A stretch of DNA of 60,049 bases from Deltaproteobacteria bacterium UBA5205 (GCA_002412715.1 DHVP01000046.1:1-60049); one strand, 5' to 3'; shown: positions 23,593-32,777, counted from the stretch's first letter. The notes: generated by a model not told the origin, from the letters alone. A program made the numbers and translations.

Positions 23593-24504
23593 GTGAACAG
23601 GCGGGTGAAGAATATAACGGGCAAGGGGCTCGCCGGGGTGAAGGGCTTTGCCGGTGTGGCAAAGAAGGTCTTCGGGAAGTATCAGGCGGACCACGCCAAT
23701 ATCATGGTGTCATCGATCTCTTTCTATGTCCTGCTCACCTTCATACCTTTTACGCTCTTCTCCCTTTTCATCCTCGGTTATGTGATAGACATGAGCCATC
23801 CGGCCCTTCACATGGAAAAGTATATCGCCGGGGTCATCCCGGCACCCTATAATGCGGTCATTGTCAAGAAGATGCTCAAGGAAATCAACGTCATATCCCT
23901 GTCAAAGAAACTTTCCGGCCCGCTCGGGCTTCTGTTTCTCCTCTTTTTCACATCGCGGCTTTTTGCCGTGCTGCGCCCGTCGTTCCAATTGATCTTCGGA
24001 AAGACGCGCAAAGGCTTCATTAAAGGGAAGCAGGAGGAATTTCTCCTTACCCTTGCATTTGCCTTCATTCAGACCCTGATATTTTTTAGCTATGTCTTTT
24101 CCGTCATGATTCAGGTAAAGGTGGTAAAGGCATTCGGCGGTGCCATCACCAGGGCTTCGGTGGTGCAGTTTTTCTCATTTCTGGATCTGCTGTTGGTTGG
24201 CGGGATGTTCTGCTTTCTCTACTATTTTCTGACGCCCGTCAGGGACAAAAAGAGGCTTCTCCTGGCTTCTTTGCTTGGAGCCGTTCTATGGCATGTGGGC
24301 AAGTACTTCTTTCAATATTTCGTACTTTACGTGGGGCGGTTCACTACTTTTTTCGGCACGTACGGTGTCTTCATCGCCTTTCTTTTCTGGGTCTATTTTT
24401 CAGTCTTCGTTTTTGTGGCCTGCGCGGAACTGCTGGCTGTTTCTTCAAATCTCACCGTCAATGAGCATCGGCCCAACTACGCCCCATTCCGATGGAAACG
24501 GTAA
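23593..24504 (+). CDS. YihY/BrkB-family inner-membrane protein
   Basis: About 303 residues with six hydrophobic segments and the family pattern NIMVSSISFYVLLTFIPFTL, FTTFFGTYGVFIAFLFWVYF. Formerly called RNase BN, the family has no proven function; it is an integral membrane protein. The GTG start is chosen because the codons before it (a TATACGACCTATACGACGTA-type repeat) look non-coding; an ATG 18 nt upstream is an alternative. The 3' end overlaps the polA 3' end by 47 nt on the opposite strand. Confidence 0.85.
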   Translation: MNRRVKNITGKGLAGVKGFAGVAKKVFGKYQADHANIMVSSISFYVLLTFIPFTLFSLFILGYVIDMSHPALHMEKYIAGVIPAPYNAVIVKKMLKEINVISLSKKLSGPLGLLFLLFFTSRLFAVLRPSFQLIFGKTRKGFIKGKQEEFLLTLAFAFIQTLIFFSYVFSVMIQVKVVKAFGGAITRASVVQFFSFLDLLLVGGMFCFLYYFLTPVRDKKRLLLASLLGAVLWHVGKYFFQYFVLYVGRFTTFFGTYGVFIAFLFWVYFSVFVFVACAELLAVSSNLTVNEHRPNYAPFRWKR

Positions 24505-27004
24505 GGGGGACATCGAGCTCGATCACGTTTTCCATCTCGGTTCTGACGAGCTCTTCCATCGCTGCGGCCTCATCCTCTTTAACCTCACAGAGCAGTTCGT
24601 CATGTATCTGGAGGATGAGCCGGGACGAGAGCCCCCGCTTTCTGATGGTCCGGTGGATGTTTATCATCGCCATTTTGATGATGTCCGCCGCCGTGCCCTG
24701 TATGGGGGTGTTCATGGCCACTCTCTCACCAAGCTGTCGCACGGTGGGGTCGCTATTGGTAAGCTCCGGTATGAAACGCATCCTTCCGAGAAGAGTCCTG
24801 ACGAAGCCGGTGGTGCGGGCCTTTTCGATGACGCCGTCCATGAAAGCCCTTACCGCCCTGTGCCGGTCAAAATAACTGTCGATATACTGCTGGGCCTCCC
24901 TCTGGCTGACACCCAGTTCCTTTGCCAGACCGAAGGCGCTCATGCCATATATGATGCCGAAATTGATGACCTTTGCCGCGCGGCGCATGTCCTGGGTGAC
25001 GAGGTCGGCGGCTACCCGAAAGACATCCCCGGCTACGATGGAATGGATGTCATCATTCCTGTGAAAAGTTTCGATGAGTTCCTCATCCCGGGAAAGGTGG
25101 GCAAGGACCCGAAGTTCTATCTGGGAGTAGTCGGAAGAAAGAAGAAGAAAACCGTCAGCCGGCACGAAGGATTCGCGAATCCTCGGCCCTTCTTCTCCCC
25201 GTATCGGGATGTTCTGGAGATTCGGTTCGCTGCTGGAGAGCCTTCCCGTCGCCGCCACCATCTGATTGAAGGTGGTATGTATCCTCCCCGTACGGGGATT
25301 GATGAGGGTGGGCAGCACATCGATGTAGGTGTTTTTCAGTTTGGTCAGCATGCGGTACTCGAGAATCATTGCGGGAAGAGGATGGCTCTGTGAGAGTACC
25401 TCAAGGACCCCCGTATCGGTCGAATATCCCGTTTTCGTTTTCTTCACGGGGGTCAGGCCCAGGGTATCGAACAACACGCGGCAGAGTTGCTGCGGTGAGT
25501 TGATATTGAAGGGGCCGTCGGAGTGAAGATATATTTCCTTCACGATCCCCGTGAGGCGGCTGTCGAAGTCCCGCGACAATTCTCCGAGTTTGCGCCGGTC
25601 TATCCTGACACCGGCAATTTCCATGTCGGCCAGTACCTCGACGAGAGGCAGTTCCGTCCCGAAAAAAAGATTTGACAGTTCGAGCTCCTCGAGCTGTACA
25701 CGGAGCGCATCGGCCAGATCGGGAAGATAGGCGGCCAGGCCGCGAAGTGACGATGCCGTGTCGATCGCGGCGATGTCGGCATCGAGATATTCCTCCAGGA
25801 TCGGTCCGGGTGTGAAGTCCTTGCGAAGGGGGTTGACAAGATATGTGGCCAGCATGGTGTCGAAAACCTTTTTTTCGTGCAGGGAATCGCCGGCCACGAA
25901 AAAGAAAGGTTTAAGGTTATGGGCGATTATCTCTCCAGAATTCGAAAGGATCCGGGTAAGATCGTTCTCGTCGGTGGAAAAAAAAGTGCCTTCGCCATCG
26001 AAGGCCGCAAAGGCTTCGAGATGGAGAGTGCCCGCGTTCTTTCCCTGGAAGGCTGCGGCAACCGCCACCCGATCCATGGTAAGGTCGGCGAGCGTCTTTT
26101 CCTTCCATTCCTTTTTCTTTCCGCCTTCAACCTTGATCTCCCGGTATAACGAAGTGAACTCGAGCTGTCTGTACAGCCTGCGAAGCTCCTCGGAGTTTTC
26201 GCCTCTCTCGGAAAGACTCTCCACGCTTGTCTCAATGGCCACGTCATACATGAGCGAAGCGAGTTTCTTGCTCATTTCCGCTTTTTCCCTGCCCGCGATC
26301 AATCTTTCCCGTACGGCCTTCTTCTTGATCTCATCCAGATGGCCGTAAATGTTCTCCACGGACCCCATCGTGCTTACCAGCTCACGGGCGGTCTTCTCGC
26401 CGATGCCCGGAACACCCGGGATGTTGTCGGAGACGTCGCCGCACAGAGCAAGGTAATCGACCATATTTTCCGGTGCCACACCGAATTTGTCCGTTACCTC
26501 GGCCTCGCCGATGAGAAGGTTCTTCATCGAATCCAGGATACGGACCTTTTCCCCCACGAGCTGCATCATGTCCTTGTCGCTCGTAACGATAAAGGTCATC
26601 ACATTGTCCTGTGCCTTGAGATGTTCCGTGATGGTTGCAATGATATCGTCCGCCTCGAAGCCTTCTTTTTCGAGGACAGGTAGTCCCATGGCGTCGATGA
26701 TCCGCTTCACGTACGGCACCTGAAGGGAGAGGTTGTCAGGCATGGGCGGCCGCTGCGCTTTGTATTCAGCGGAAATTTCCTCACGGAATGAAGGTCCTTT
26801 TGAGTCGAAAATGATGATGAGGGTGTCGGGGTTCTCGCTGTTGCGAAGCTTTCGTATCATGCTCACGAAGGCATAGATCGCGTTCGTCGGAACTCCCCTT
26901 GAATTGGAGAGGTGAGGGGTTGCGTAGAAGGCGCGGTAGAGATAGGAATTTCCGTCAACGAGGAATACGCGTTTGTACGTTCCGGCGGTGATGTTTTCAG
27001 TCAT
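24458..27004 (-). CDS. polA: DNA polymerase I
   Basis: 848 residues. N-terminal 5' nuclease (VFLVDGNSYLYRAFYATPHL, EADDIIATI), a central exonuclease-like region and a C-terminal family A polymerase with motif A (LSSDYSQIELRVLAHLS), the O-helix (RRAAKVINFGIIYG) and motif C (QIHDELL). In the central domain the proofreading acidic residues seem lost: no FDxE motif is found and NLKYD reads NLKPF. So it probably excises primers and fills gaps without proofreading. Convergent overlap with the YihY gene. Confidence 0.95.
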   Translation of the reverse strand: MTENITAGTYKRVFLVDGNSYLYRAFYATPHLSNSRGVPTNAIYAFVSMIRKLRNSENPDTLIIIFDSKGPSFREEISAEYKAQRPPMPDNLSLQVPYVKRIIDAMGLPVLEKEGFEADDIIATITEHLKAQDNVMTFIVTSDKDMMQLVGEKVRILDSMKNLLIGEAEVTDKFGVAPENMVDYLALCGDVSDNIPGVPGIGEKTARELVSTMGSVENIYGHLDEIKKKAVRERLIAGREKAEMSKKLASLMYDVAIETSVESLSERGENSEELRRLYRQLEFTSLYREIKVEGGKKKEWKEKTLADLTMDRVAVAAAFQGKNAGTLHLEAFAAFDGEGTFFSTDENDLTRILSNSGEIIAHNLKPFFFVAGDSLHEKKVFDTMLATYLVNPLRKDFTPGPILEEYLDADIAAIDTASSLRGLAAYLPDLADALRVQLEELELSNLFFGTELPLVEVLADMEIAGVRIDRRKLGELSRDFDSRLTGIVKEIYLHSDGPFNINSPQQLCRVLFDTLGLTPVKKTKTGYSTDTGVLEVLSQSHPLPAMILEYRMLTKLKNTYIDVLPTLINPRTGRIHTTFNQMVAATGRLSSSEPNLQNIPIRGEEGPRIRESFVPADGFLLLSSDYSQIELRVLAHLSRDEELIETFHRNDDIHSIVAGDVFRVAADLVTQDMRRAAKVINFGIIYGMSAFGLAKELGVSQREAQQYIDSYFDRHRAVRAFMDGVIEKARTTGFVRTLLGRMRFIPELTNSDPTVRQLGERVAMNTPIQGTAADIIKMAMINIHRTIRKRGLSSRLILQIHDELLCEVKEDEAAAMEELVRTEMENVIELDVPLTVSIGMGRSWADAH

Positions 27005-27026
27005 GGTCCTTCCTGGTCCTGGTATT

Positions 27027-27500
27027 TTACTCCGGTATGGAGAAGCGGGTCTTTATCTTGAAAGTTCGTTTTTCGGGAAACCGGTATATTCTGATGGAAA
27101 ACGCCTCTTCGAGTGTCTTCAGGAATCTTTCAATGTCCTCATTTTTCTTCATGGTGACGGTAAACCAGAGATTGAGATCCCCCTCGCGCTCATAGTTATG
27201 GGTAACCGAAGACTCTGCGCTTACCGCCCGGGCCACCTCTTCAAGACACGCGGCAGGAACGGCGGCACCACACAGAAGACTCACGTAACCTATCTTCTTC
27301 GGGTCAAGCACGGGGCCGATCCTTCGGATGTAGCCGCGCTCTTTCAGTCTCATCACCCTCCGGCGGGTCTCTTCGCCGCTAAGGCCGATCTTTTCCCCTA
27401 TGTCATCAAAGGGCCTTTCGGTGAGAGGAAATTCCTCCTGGAGCATGGTGAGTATCTGCCTGTCCGCATGATCCATTGTATCCGGGGGAGCTTTATCCAT
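27027..27500 (-). CDS. Lrp/AsnC-like siroheme decarboxylase subunit (AhbA/AhbB/NirDLGH type)
   Basis: About 157 residues: a winged helix (DHADRQILTMLQEEFPLTER, IGLSGEETRRRVMRLKERGY) followed by a RAM-like domain with RRIGPVLDPKKIGY and THNYEREGDLNLWFT. This arrangement is that of siroheme decarboxylases, which convert siroheme to didecarboxysiroheme on the way to haem or haem d1 in anaerobes, rather than of DNA-binding Lrp. Partner subunits (AhbA with AhbB) are not in the window. Start uncertain between two ATG codons 24 nt apart. It follows the FTR-rubredoxin gene by 14 nt. Confidence 0.8.
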   Translation of the reverse strand: MDKAPPDTMDHADRQILTMLQEEFPLTERPFDDIGEKIGLSGEETRRRVMRLKERGYIRRIGPVLDPKKIGYVSLLCGAAVPAACLEEVARAVSAESSVTHNYEREGDLNLWFTVTMKKNEDIERFLKTLEEAFSIRIYRFPEKRTFKIKTRFSIPE

Positions 27501-27514
27501 CGCGGCCGGATCTC

Positions 27515-28018
27515 TCAAAGAAAACGCTCGAAGCGCTCTTTCGCGGCCTTGCAGACGGGACATGTTGCCGGCGGTTCCTCCCTGGCGCAGAGGTAGCCGC
27601 AGACCCTGCATCTCCACACGGGCAGCGATGGCCTCGCCATTTCCCTGACGGGTGTCTCGTTGCGTGTCCGGGAACCTTCCGGGGGCCTTCTTTCGGGGAT
27701 GGACGTGAGCCGGGCATTCCCTTGCAGGACGGCCTGAGTGACGTAAAGCGCGCAGAAGCACGAGCCGTACTCGCCAAGGTCCGCATCGCGATAGTCGCAG
27801 GGACAGATGATATCGAGATCGTCCTCCTTCCTGCCCGAGGCAAGTCTGCAGGGGCACGAGGGATAACCGTAGCGCTCCTGGTTGAGGAAGAGTCCCTCGA
27901 CGAGGGCCTTTACGAAACCGGAATCGGGATTGAGGTGGTACCCCGCCGCTTTCGACTGTGCCATGAGATCTTCATAGTAGAGATCGATGCCGGTCGGATT
28001 GCCGGGGCCGCCGTTCAT
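27515..28018 (-). CDS. ferredoxin:thioredoxin reductase catalytic-chain-like protein fused to rubredoxin
   Basis: 167 residues. The N-terminal part has the FTR cluster and disulfide cysteines: CPC at 55-57, CPC at 72-74 and CFC at 87-89 (plant enzymes have CHC third). The C-terminal 35 residues carry two CxxC knuckles (137/140 and 153/156) of a rubredoxin domain. In plant-type FTR a [4Fe-4S] cluster and a disulfide pass electrons from ferredoxin to thioredoxin; here the built-in rubredoxin could be the electron donor. Its start overlaps the end of the glutaredoxin-like gene, suggesting that the glutaredoxin is its partner. Confidence 0.85.
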   Translation of the reverse strand: MNGGPGNPTGIDLYYEDLMAQSKAAGYHLNPDSGFVKALVEGLFLNQERYGYPSCPCRLASGRKEDDLDIICPCDYRDADLGEYGSCFCALYVTQAVLQGNARLTSIPERRPPEGSRTRNETPVREMARPSLPVWRCRVCGYLCAREEPPATCPVCKAAKERFERFL

Positions 28019-28296
28019 AATCCCAGGGCCTTCCTTACACTATCCTCACTAAATCCGACAACACACTGTTCGCCGTTAACGACCAGCGAGGGAAACGAAC
28101 ATTGCGGGTTCCAGTGCCGAACCTCGTCCATCGTCTGTGTCTTCTCTTCGTCTCCAAGCGTGTCGACATCGACGTAATCATACCCGATCCCCATTTTGGC
28201 AAGGAAGTTTTTCATCATCCTGCACCAGACACAGGTACTCAGCGTGTAAAGAACAAGATTCCCGTGATCTTTTCCTTCCACATGGATCATCGCCAT
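28015..28296 (-). CDS. glutaredoxin-family protein
   Basis: 93 residues (or 91 from the next ATG). Active-site CVWC in LVLYTLSTCVWCRMMKNFLA, then cis-Pro in CSFPSLVVNGE and the GF motif VVGFSEDSVRKAL. A dithiol glutaredoxin fold. In anaerobes without glutathione such proteins can serve as thioredoxin substitutes; being coupled to an FTR-like reductase supports that reading. Confidence 0.88.
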   Translation of the reverse strand: MAMIHVEGKDHGNLVLYTLSTCVWCRMMKNFLAKMGIGYDYVDVDTLGDEEKTQTMDEVRHWNPQCSFPSLVVNGEQCVVGFSEDSVRKALGL

Positions 28297-28508
28297 CCTT
28301 CATGTGCTCCTTTCCGGGAGTCAGCCTGCATATGCTGTAATGGTACCATAGCAGAGCCCGCGAAAAATAGATTTTTCTTTCCAGTTTCCAGCCGAAAGAG
28401 TATTCCTTCGCGGTACGTGTTTCAATTGCCGATAATTAACCTGCCCCTTTCATCCGGCGTCATGTATGATATACTATCGCCATGCCAAAGAAGAAAGGGA
28501 GGAGTCCT

Positions 28509-28841
28509 ATGAGAAAGGCATGTTTCCTGTCGATCCTGTTTCTTGTCTGTTTATCGTCGGTGGCTCTTTTTGCGGCCGAACAGGCCAAACCCGGCGAGCC
28601 GTACACGTGCCCGCGGGCCGTTAGTGTTGAGGTCGTCATGAAGACAGCCGGGGCCTTAAACGGTTGGGATGCAATGCCTGCCCGGAGCACGTTTACCCTG
28701 GCGATCAAAGAAAGCGCCGTACGCACCAGTTCCATGATCTGCCATTATACGAACGGCACGGTAGACTACAATCTCACCAAAGCTTTCCCGAAAGGCAAGA
28801 TCTGCTACCTGGCCCCAAACCAGTCGTTCATGTGCCAGTGA
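28509..28841 (+). CDS. small periplasmic protein of unknown function
   Basis: 110 residues. Start at the ATG behind GGGAGGAG. Signal peptide RKACFLSILFLVCLSSVALF cleaved after FAA. The mature part (about 90 residues) has four Cys (TCPR, MICH, KICY, FMCQ), likely two disulfides. I do not recognise the fold; it resembles small STAND-alone periplasmic proteins with a cystatin-like or lectin-like size. TATACT upstream near 28470 may be its -10 box. Confidence 0.65.
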   Translation: MRKACFLSILFLVCLSSVALFAAEQAKPGEPYTCPRAVSVEVVMKTAGALNGWDAMPARSTFTLAIKESAVRTSSMICHYTNGTVDYNLTKAFPKGKICYLAPNQSFMCQ

Positions 28842-28851
28842 AAACCGTCTG

Positions 28852-29835
28852 CTAGAGAAAAGCCGACCAGTCTGCGCGTAGTCTGTTGATGTCCTTGTAG
28901 ACGGTTGTGTGACGCTTCTTGTCGTATTCAAGGACGTAGTCGACGAAGGTGGGGAGGTAGCCCTGGGTCTTCAGGGTGCCGATGATGCTGCCGACGTAGG
29001 TTTCCAGTCTTTCACGGGGATTTCCGGCAATATCGTCAAACAGGCCGGATCTGAAACGTCTGATGAGGCCTTCGATAACAGCCACGAAGATAATTATCAC
29101 CTTGCTTGGTATCAGGACATGGCTGCCGTGAAGTTCGAGTTCCTTGAGCAGGTTGTCCAGGAACTTGACGACGGTTTCGTGATTTGCCGTCCTCAGGAGC
29201 GTTTCGATGAAAAAGATGAAGGTATTGATGTACTTGTCGATGTCGTTGATGTGTGATTTCAGCATTTCTTCGAAATACATGGTGTCGACGATCTGCCTGA
29301 GCGAACCTTCCTCCGGCAGAAGCAGGAGCTTGCGGTCTTCGTAACCGCGCTTGGGCAGGTACTCCTCGTATTCGACATAGTCGGCTTCTCTCTTCAGGGC
29401 CGCGCATTCTTTCCCCGGCTCGAAAAAGATGTCATCAAGGGCTATTCCCGATATATTCAGCGTGGATTCAAGTTTATACGCCTTGAGGTAACCTTCGCCG
29501 AGGAACGGGAGGATGACCCTGTTGTCGGTGACGAAGGTCCCAAAATCGAGGTTCGCAAGCCCTCCGTGGGCGATGCCGCCCCTTAGCCAGAAATCGTTCA
29601 GGACACCCCAGGTGTAAATGGAGCGCGCTGTTTCCCTCACTCTGGCGAAGGATTTGGAGATGACGACAATACTGTCGGAGAAAAGGAAATAGATGGTCTT
29701 CTTGTCTCGCCGTTCATCGATAGAGGCGACAAGCTTCTCGTACCGGTTCTTCAGATCGCCCGACAGGAACCGGGACGTGAACCCCAGTACGTCGAAATAG
29801 GCGACATAGGCATTAGTTACGACAGGCTCTTCCAT
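28852..29835 (-). CDS. orphan protein with class III nucleotide-cyclase-like N-terminus
   Basis: 327 residues. Residues 9-20 read AYVAYFDVLGFT, close to the metal-binding FxDIxGFT of class III cyclases; residues 50-60 FLFSDSIVVIS take the place of the second metal motif (GDxxM); RGGIAHG at 85-91 fits RIGIHxG. The C-terminal 200 residues are mostly helical with hydrophobic stretches (INTFIFFIETLL, VIIIFVAVIEGLI) and no known domain. Standalone proteins with this signature are usually annotated hypothetical. Start chosen at the second in-frame ATG behind GAGG. Neighbour of the Mn-type ATPase but not coupled to it. Confidence 0.6.
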   Translation of the reverse strand: MEEPVVTNAYVAYFDVLGFTSRFLSGDLKNRYEKLVASIDERRDKKTIYFLFSDSIVVISKSFARVRETARSIYTWGVLNDFWLRGGIAHGGLANLDFGTFVTDNRVILPFLGEGYLKAYKLESTLNISGIALDDIFFEPGKECAALKREADYVEYEEYLPKRGYEDRKLLLLPEEGSLRQIVDTMYFEEMLKSHINDIDKYINTFIFFIETLLRTANHETVVKFLDNLLKELELHGSHVLIPSKVIIIFVAVIEGLIRRFRSGLFDDIAGNPRERLETYVGSIIGTLKTQGYLPTFVDYVLEYDKKRHTTVYKDINRLRADWSAFL

Positions 29836-29880
29836 ATGTTGTGACCTCGCCCATATTATAAAGGGCAACCTCGCGAGAAA

Positions 29881-32511
29881 TCAACTTTCTCTTTTCTTAC
29901 GGCCAGCGGCAACACGGCGGATCAGCTTTTCGGTCTCAACCGCGAAGAAAACCAGTGATGAGATGCCGACGCAAAGCGCCAGTTCCCTGAGGGTCAGGGG
30001 TTGTGTCCTGAAAACGGCGTTGAGGGGGCGCACATAGATCACCGCGAGCTGCATCGCGATGGACACTACCACGGCGCCGAGGAGAGTCTTGTTGGACAGA
30101 AGTCCTTGCCTGAAAAGCGATTTCTTGTCGGATCGTATCGCCAGGGCGTTGGCGAGTTGTGTAAAGCACAACACCGTGAAGACCATCGTTTGCCATTCAC
30201 CACTTGCCGTCCTCAGGGCAAAAAACTGTACGGACAGGACAAGCAGCGCCATGAAGCTGCCCACCCAGATAGTCTGGATGCCGAGCCCGCCGGAAAAGAT
30301 GCTGTCCTTTGGGTTTCTCGGGGGACGCTGCATGACATCATCTTCCGCCGGTTCCACGGAAAGCGCAAGGGCGGGAAGACTGTCGGTGACGAGGTTGACC
30401 CAGAGGATGTGTATCGGCAGAAGGGGGATGGGGAAGCCCAGGATCTGGGCAAAGAATATCGTCAAGATCTCCCCGGTATTTGTTGACAGGAGATACCGTA
30501 TGAACTTGCGGATGTTGTCGTATATCTTCCTTCCTTCCCGCACCGCCTGCACGATCGTCGAAAAATTGTCGTCGAGGAGGATCATGTGGGCGGCCTCCTT
30601 CGATACGTCCGTACCTGTGATACCCATCGCAATGCCGATGTCCGCCCGTTTCAGGGCGGGGGCGTCGTTGACTCCGTCACCCGTCATCGCCACGAACTGG
30701 TGTCTTTGCTGAAGCGCCTTGATGATCTTCAGTTTTTGCTCGGGGGCGACCCTTGCATAGGCTTGAATATATTCGACCCGTGAGGCAAATTCCTCATCGC
30801 TCAGGGAGGCAAGCTCCTTTCCAGTGATGACGGCGCCGTTTTCGTCAAGGATACCGATCCTTTTCGCGATAGCGGCTGCCGTGACAGGGTGGTCGCCGGT
30901 GATCATGACGGGCTTGATTCCTGCGGTCCGGCAAAGATCGACGGCCTTTTTCGCCTCATCGCGGGGAGGGTCCATCATACCCACAAGGCCAAGAACGGTC
31001 AGATGGGTTTCAACTGTTTCCACAGGATATCCTTCGGGGACGGTATCCCACTGCCTCATCGCCACACAGAGGACGCGGAGGCCCCTTTTCGCCATATCTT
31101 CGTTCGCGGCGAGTATGTCATCCTTTCTGAGGGGCTCCGGTTTCCCGTTGATCAAGATCGTGTCGGACTTTTCCACGAGGACATCAGGCGCTCCCTTGGT
31201 GAAGGATATGAAACCTCCATCACGGTGCCGGTGAATCGTCGTCATCGATTTGCGCTCCGAGTCGAAGGGTATCTCGCCGACCCGGGGAAAATCCTCTTCC
31301 ATCCGGTCTCTTTGATACCCGGTATCCCTGGCTGCCGTGTACAGGGCTACCTCGGTAGGATCACCGATAAAGGAACCGTTCGAGCCTTCGTGGGAATCGT
31401 TGTTAAGAGCGATGCCCGTCATGAGGCCGCTCAATCCGCGGGCCCTCTCGTCCGTGATTTGTATGATCCCCCCTTCGGCGTAGAGTTCCTCCACGGTCAT
31501 CCGGTTATACGTAAGCGTACCCGTCTTGTCGGAACAGATATACGTGACGGAGCCCAGCGTCTCTACCGCCGGAAGCTTTCTGATGAGGGCGTTCTTTTTG
31601 ACCATCTTCTTGGCGCCCAGAGCAAGCGATATGGTGATGACGGCGGGCAGTGCCTCGGGTATTGCGGCAACCGCGAGAGAGATGGCCGTCAGGAGCATGA
31701 GAAGGGGCCTTTCCCCGCGCAGGAGGCCGATAACGAAGACTATCGCGCATATGATGAGTATGGCGATAGCAAGGTTTTTACCGAATACGGTCAGACGTTT
31801 TTGCAGGGGAGTCCTAACCTCTTCCTCGTTCTGGAGCATCGAGGCGATCTTTCCCAGCTCGGTGTTCATGCCGGTCCCGACGACGACACCCGATCCCCTG
31901 CCATATGTTACGACAGTCCCCTTATAGGCCATGTTGACCCTGTCGCCTATGGGAAGTCCCGGGTCCGTGAGTTCCCGGAGCGATTTTTCGACGGGGACGG
32001 ATTCACCGGTAAGAGCCGCCTCATCCACCTTCATCTGGGCGCTTTCGACAAGGCGCAAATCGGCGGGAACGATGGCGCCCGCCTCGAGAAGAATGATATC
32101 GCCGGGAACGATCTGAGCCGACGGAATCGAATCGACGCGGCCGTCACGCATGACGTTCGCCATCGGGGCGGCCATACGCTTCAAGGCCTCAATGGCCTTC
32201 TCGGCCCGGTATTCCTGGATGAAGCCGATGACGGCGTTGGCGATGACAATGACAATGATGATAAGCGTATCCGTCAATTCCCCGATCATGCCGGCCACGA
32301 CAGCCGCCGCAATGAGGATGAGGATCATGAAATCCTTGAACTGGTCGAGGAACATCATGAATGGTGTTTTCTTTTTACCGGCTTTTAGTTCGTTGGGACC
32401 GAACTCGCGAAGCTTCCTGGCGGCATCTTCGCTGCTGAGGCCTTTGTCGCCAGTGGCTAGGTGTTCATAGAGGGTTTCCACCCGCTCTTGATGATAAGAG
32501 ATATTCTCCAT
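29881..32511 (-). CDS. P2A-type cation-transporting ATPase, probable manganese (or calcium) exporter
   Basis: 876 residues with ten predicted helices. Motifs: TGES in AALTGESVPVEK, DKTGTLT (phosphorylated Asp), TGDGVNDAPALKRADIG, M4 AIPEALPAVITI and M6 NLVTDSLPALAL. It belongs to the SERCA/PMR1 group that moves Ca2+ or Mn2+ out of the cytosol; the M4 motif has PEALP where SERCA has PEGLP. AAGGAGAG precedes the ATG. The leader carries two yybP-ykoY riboswitch-like elements, which respond to Mn2+, so Mn2+ efflux is the better guess. Confidence 0.93.
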   Translation of the reverse strand: MENISYHQERVETLYEHLATGDKGLSSEDAARKLREFGPNELKAGKKKTPFMMFLDQFKDFMILILIAAAVVAGMIGELTDTLIIIVIVIANAVIGFIQEYRAEKAIEALKRMAAPMANVMRDGRVDSIPSAQIVPGDIILLEAGAIVPADLRLVESAQMKVDEAALTGESVPVEKSLRELTDPGLPIGDRVNMAYKGTVVTYGRGSGVVVGTGMNTELGKIASMLQNEEEVRTPLQKRLTVFGKNLAIAILIICAIVFVIGLLRGERPLLMLLTAISLAVAAIPEALPAVITISLALGAKKMVKKNALIRKLPAVETLGSVTYICSDKTGTLTYNRMTVEELYAEGGIIQITDERARGLSGLMTGIALNNDSHEGSNGSFIGDPTEVALYTAARDTGYQRDRMEEDFPRVGEIPFDSERKSMTTIHRHRDGGFISFTKGAPDVLVEKSDTILINGKPEPLRKDDILAANEDMAKRGLRVLCVAMRQWDTVPEGYPVETVETHLTVLGLVGMMDPPRDEAKKAVDLCRTAGIKPVMITGDHPVTAAAIAKRIGILDENGAVITGKELASLSDEEFASRVEYIQAYARVAPEQKLKIIKALQQRHQFVAMTGDGVNDAPALKRADIGIAMGITGTDVSKEAAHMILLDDNFSTIVQAVREGRKIYDNIRKFIRYLLSTNTGEILTIFFAQILGFPIPLLPIHILWVNLVTDSLPALALSVEPAEDDVMQRPPRNPKDSIFSGGLGIQTIWVGSFMALLVLSVQFFALRTASGEWQTMVFTVLCFTQLANALAIRSDKKSLFRQGLLSNKTLLGAVVVSIAMQLAVIYVRPLNAVFRTQPLTLRELALCVGISSLVFFAVETEKLIRRVAAGRKKRES

Positions 32512-32571
32512 CGTACTCTCCTTTCCGGTGATCCGATAAGTCAGCCGTGCGGCACTGCCGATTCATCGTTC

Positions 32572-32675
32572 GGGCAAAGGTCTCGCTTGTTAGGATCTCT
32601 AACCGGCATACCGGTCGGTTTCATGCCGACGTATTGACGATGGTGCCGAATTGAAGCTACTCCCCTTTGAAGTGG
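32572..32675 (-). promoter_or_regulatory. yybP-ykoY (manganese) riboswitch, gene-proximal copy
   Basis: On the minus strand the aptamer opens with AAAGGGGAGTAGC, continues with CGTCAATACG, GAAACCGACCGG and a GCCGGTTAGAG helix, and closes with AAGCGAGACCTTTGCC: the conserved start and end words of this Mn2+ aptamer class. About 60 nt separate it from the ATG and contain GGCAGTGCCG but no T run, so this copy may control ribosome access. Confidence 0.85.
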
Positions 32676-32777
32676 CGTCATGTCAACTCAGACTATATTA
32701 CATTATTTTCACGTGACCTGTAAAACCCCTCTATTGTGACTTCAAGCTCCTTGCCGTACCGGCGCACGGTTTGACAC

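Noticed and set aside
24275..25393. 372-codon open frame on the plus strand
   Set aside because: Starts inside the YihY gene and runs antisense to polA; shadow frame.
30889..32388. 499-codon open frame on the plus strand
   Set aside because: Lies fully antisense to the P-type ATPase, has low-complexity His/Asp/Gly composition and no ribosome site; a by-product of GC-rich codon use.
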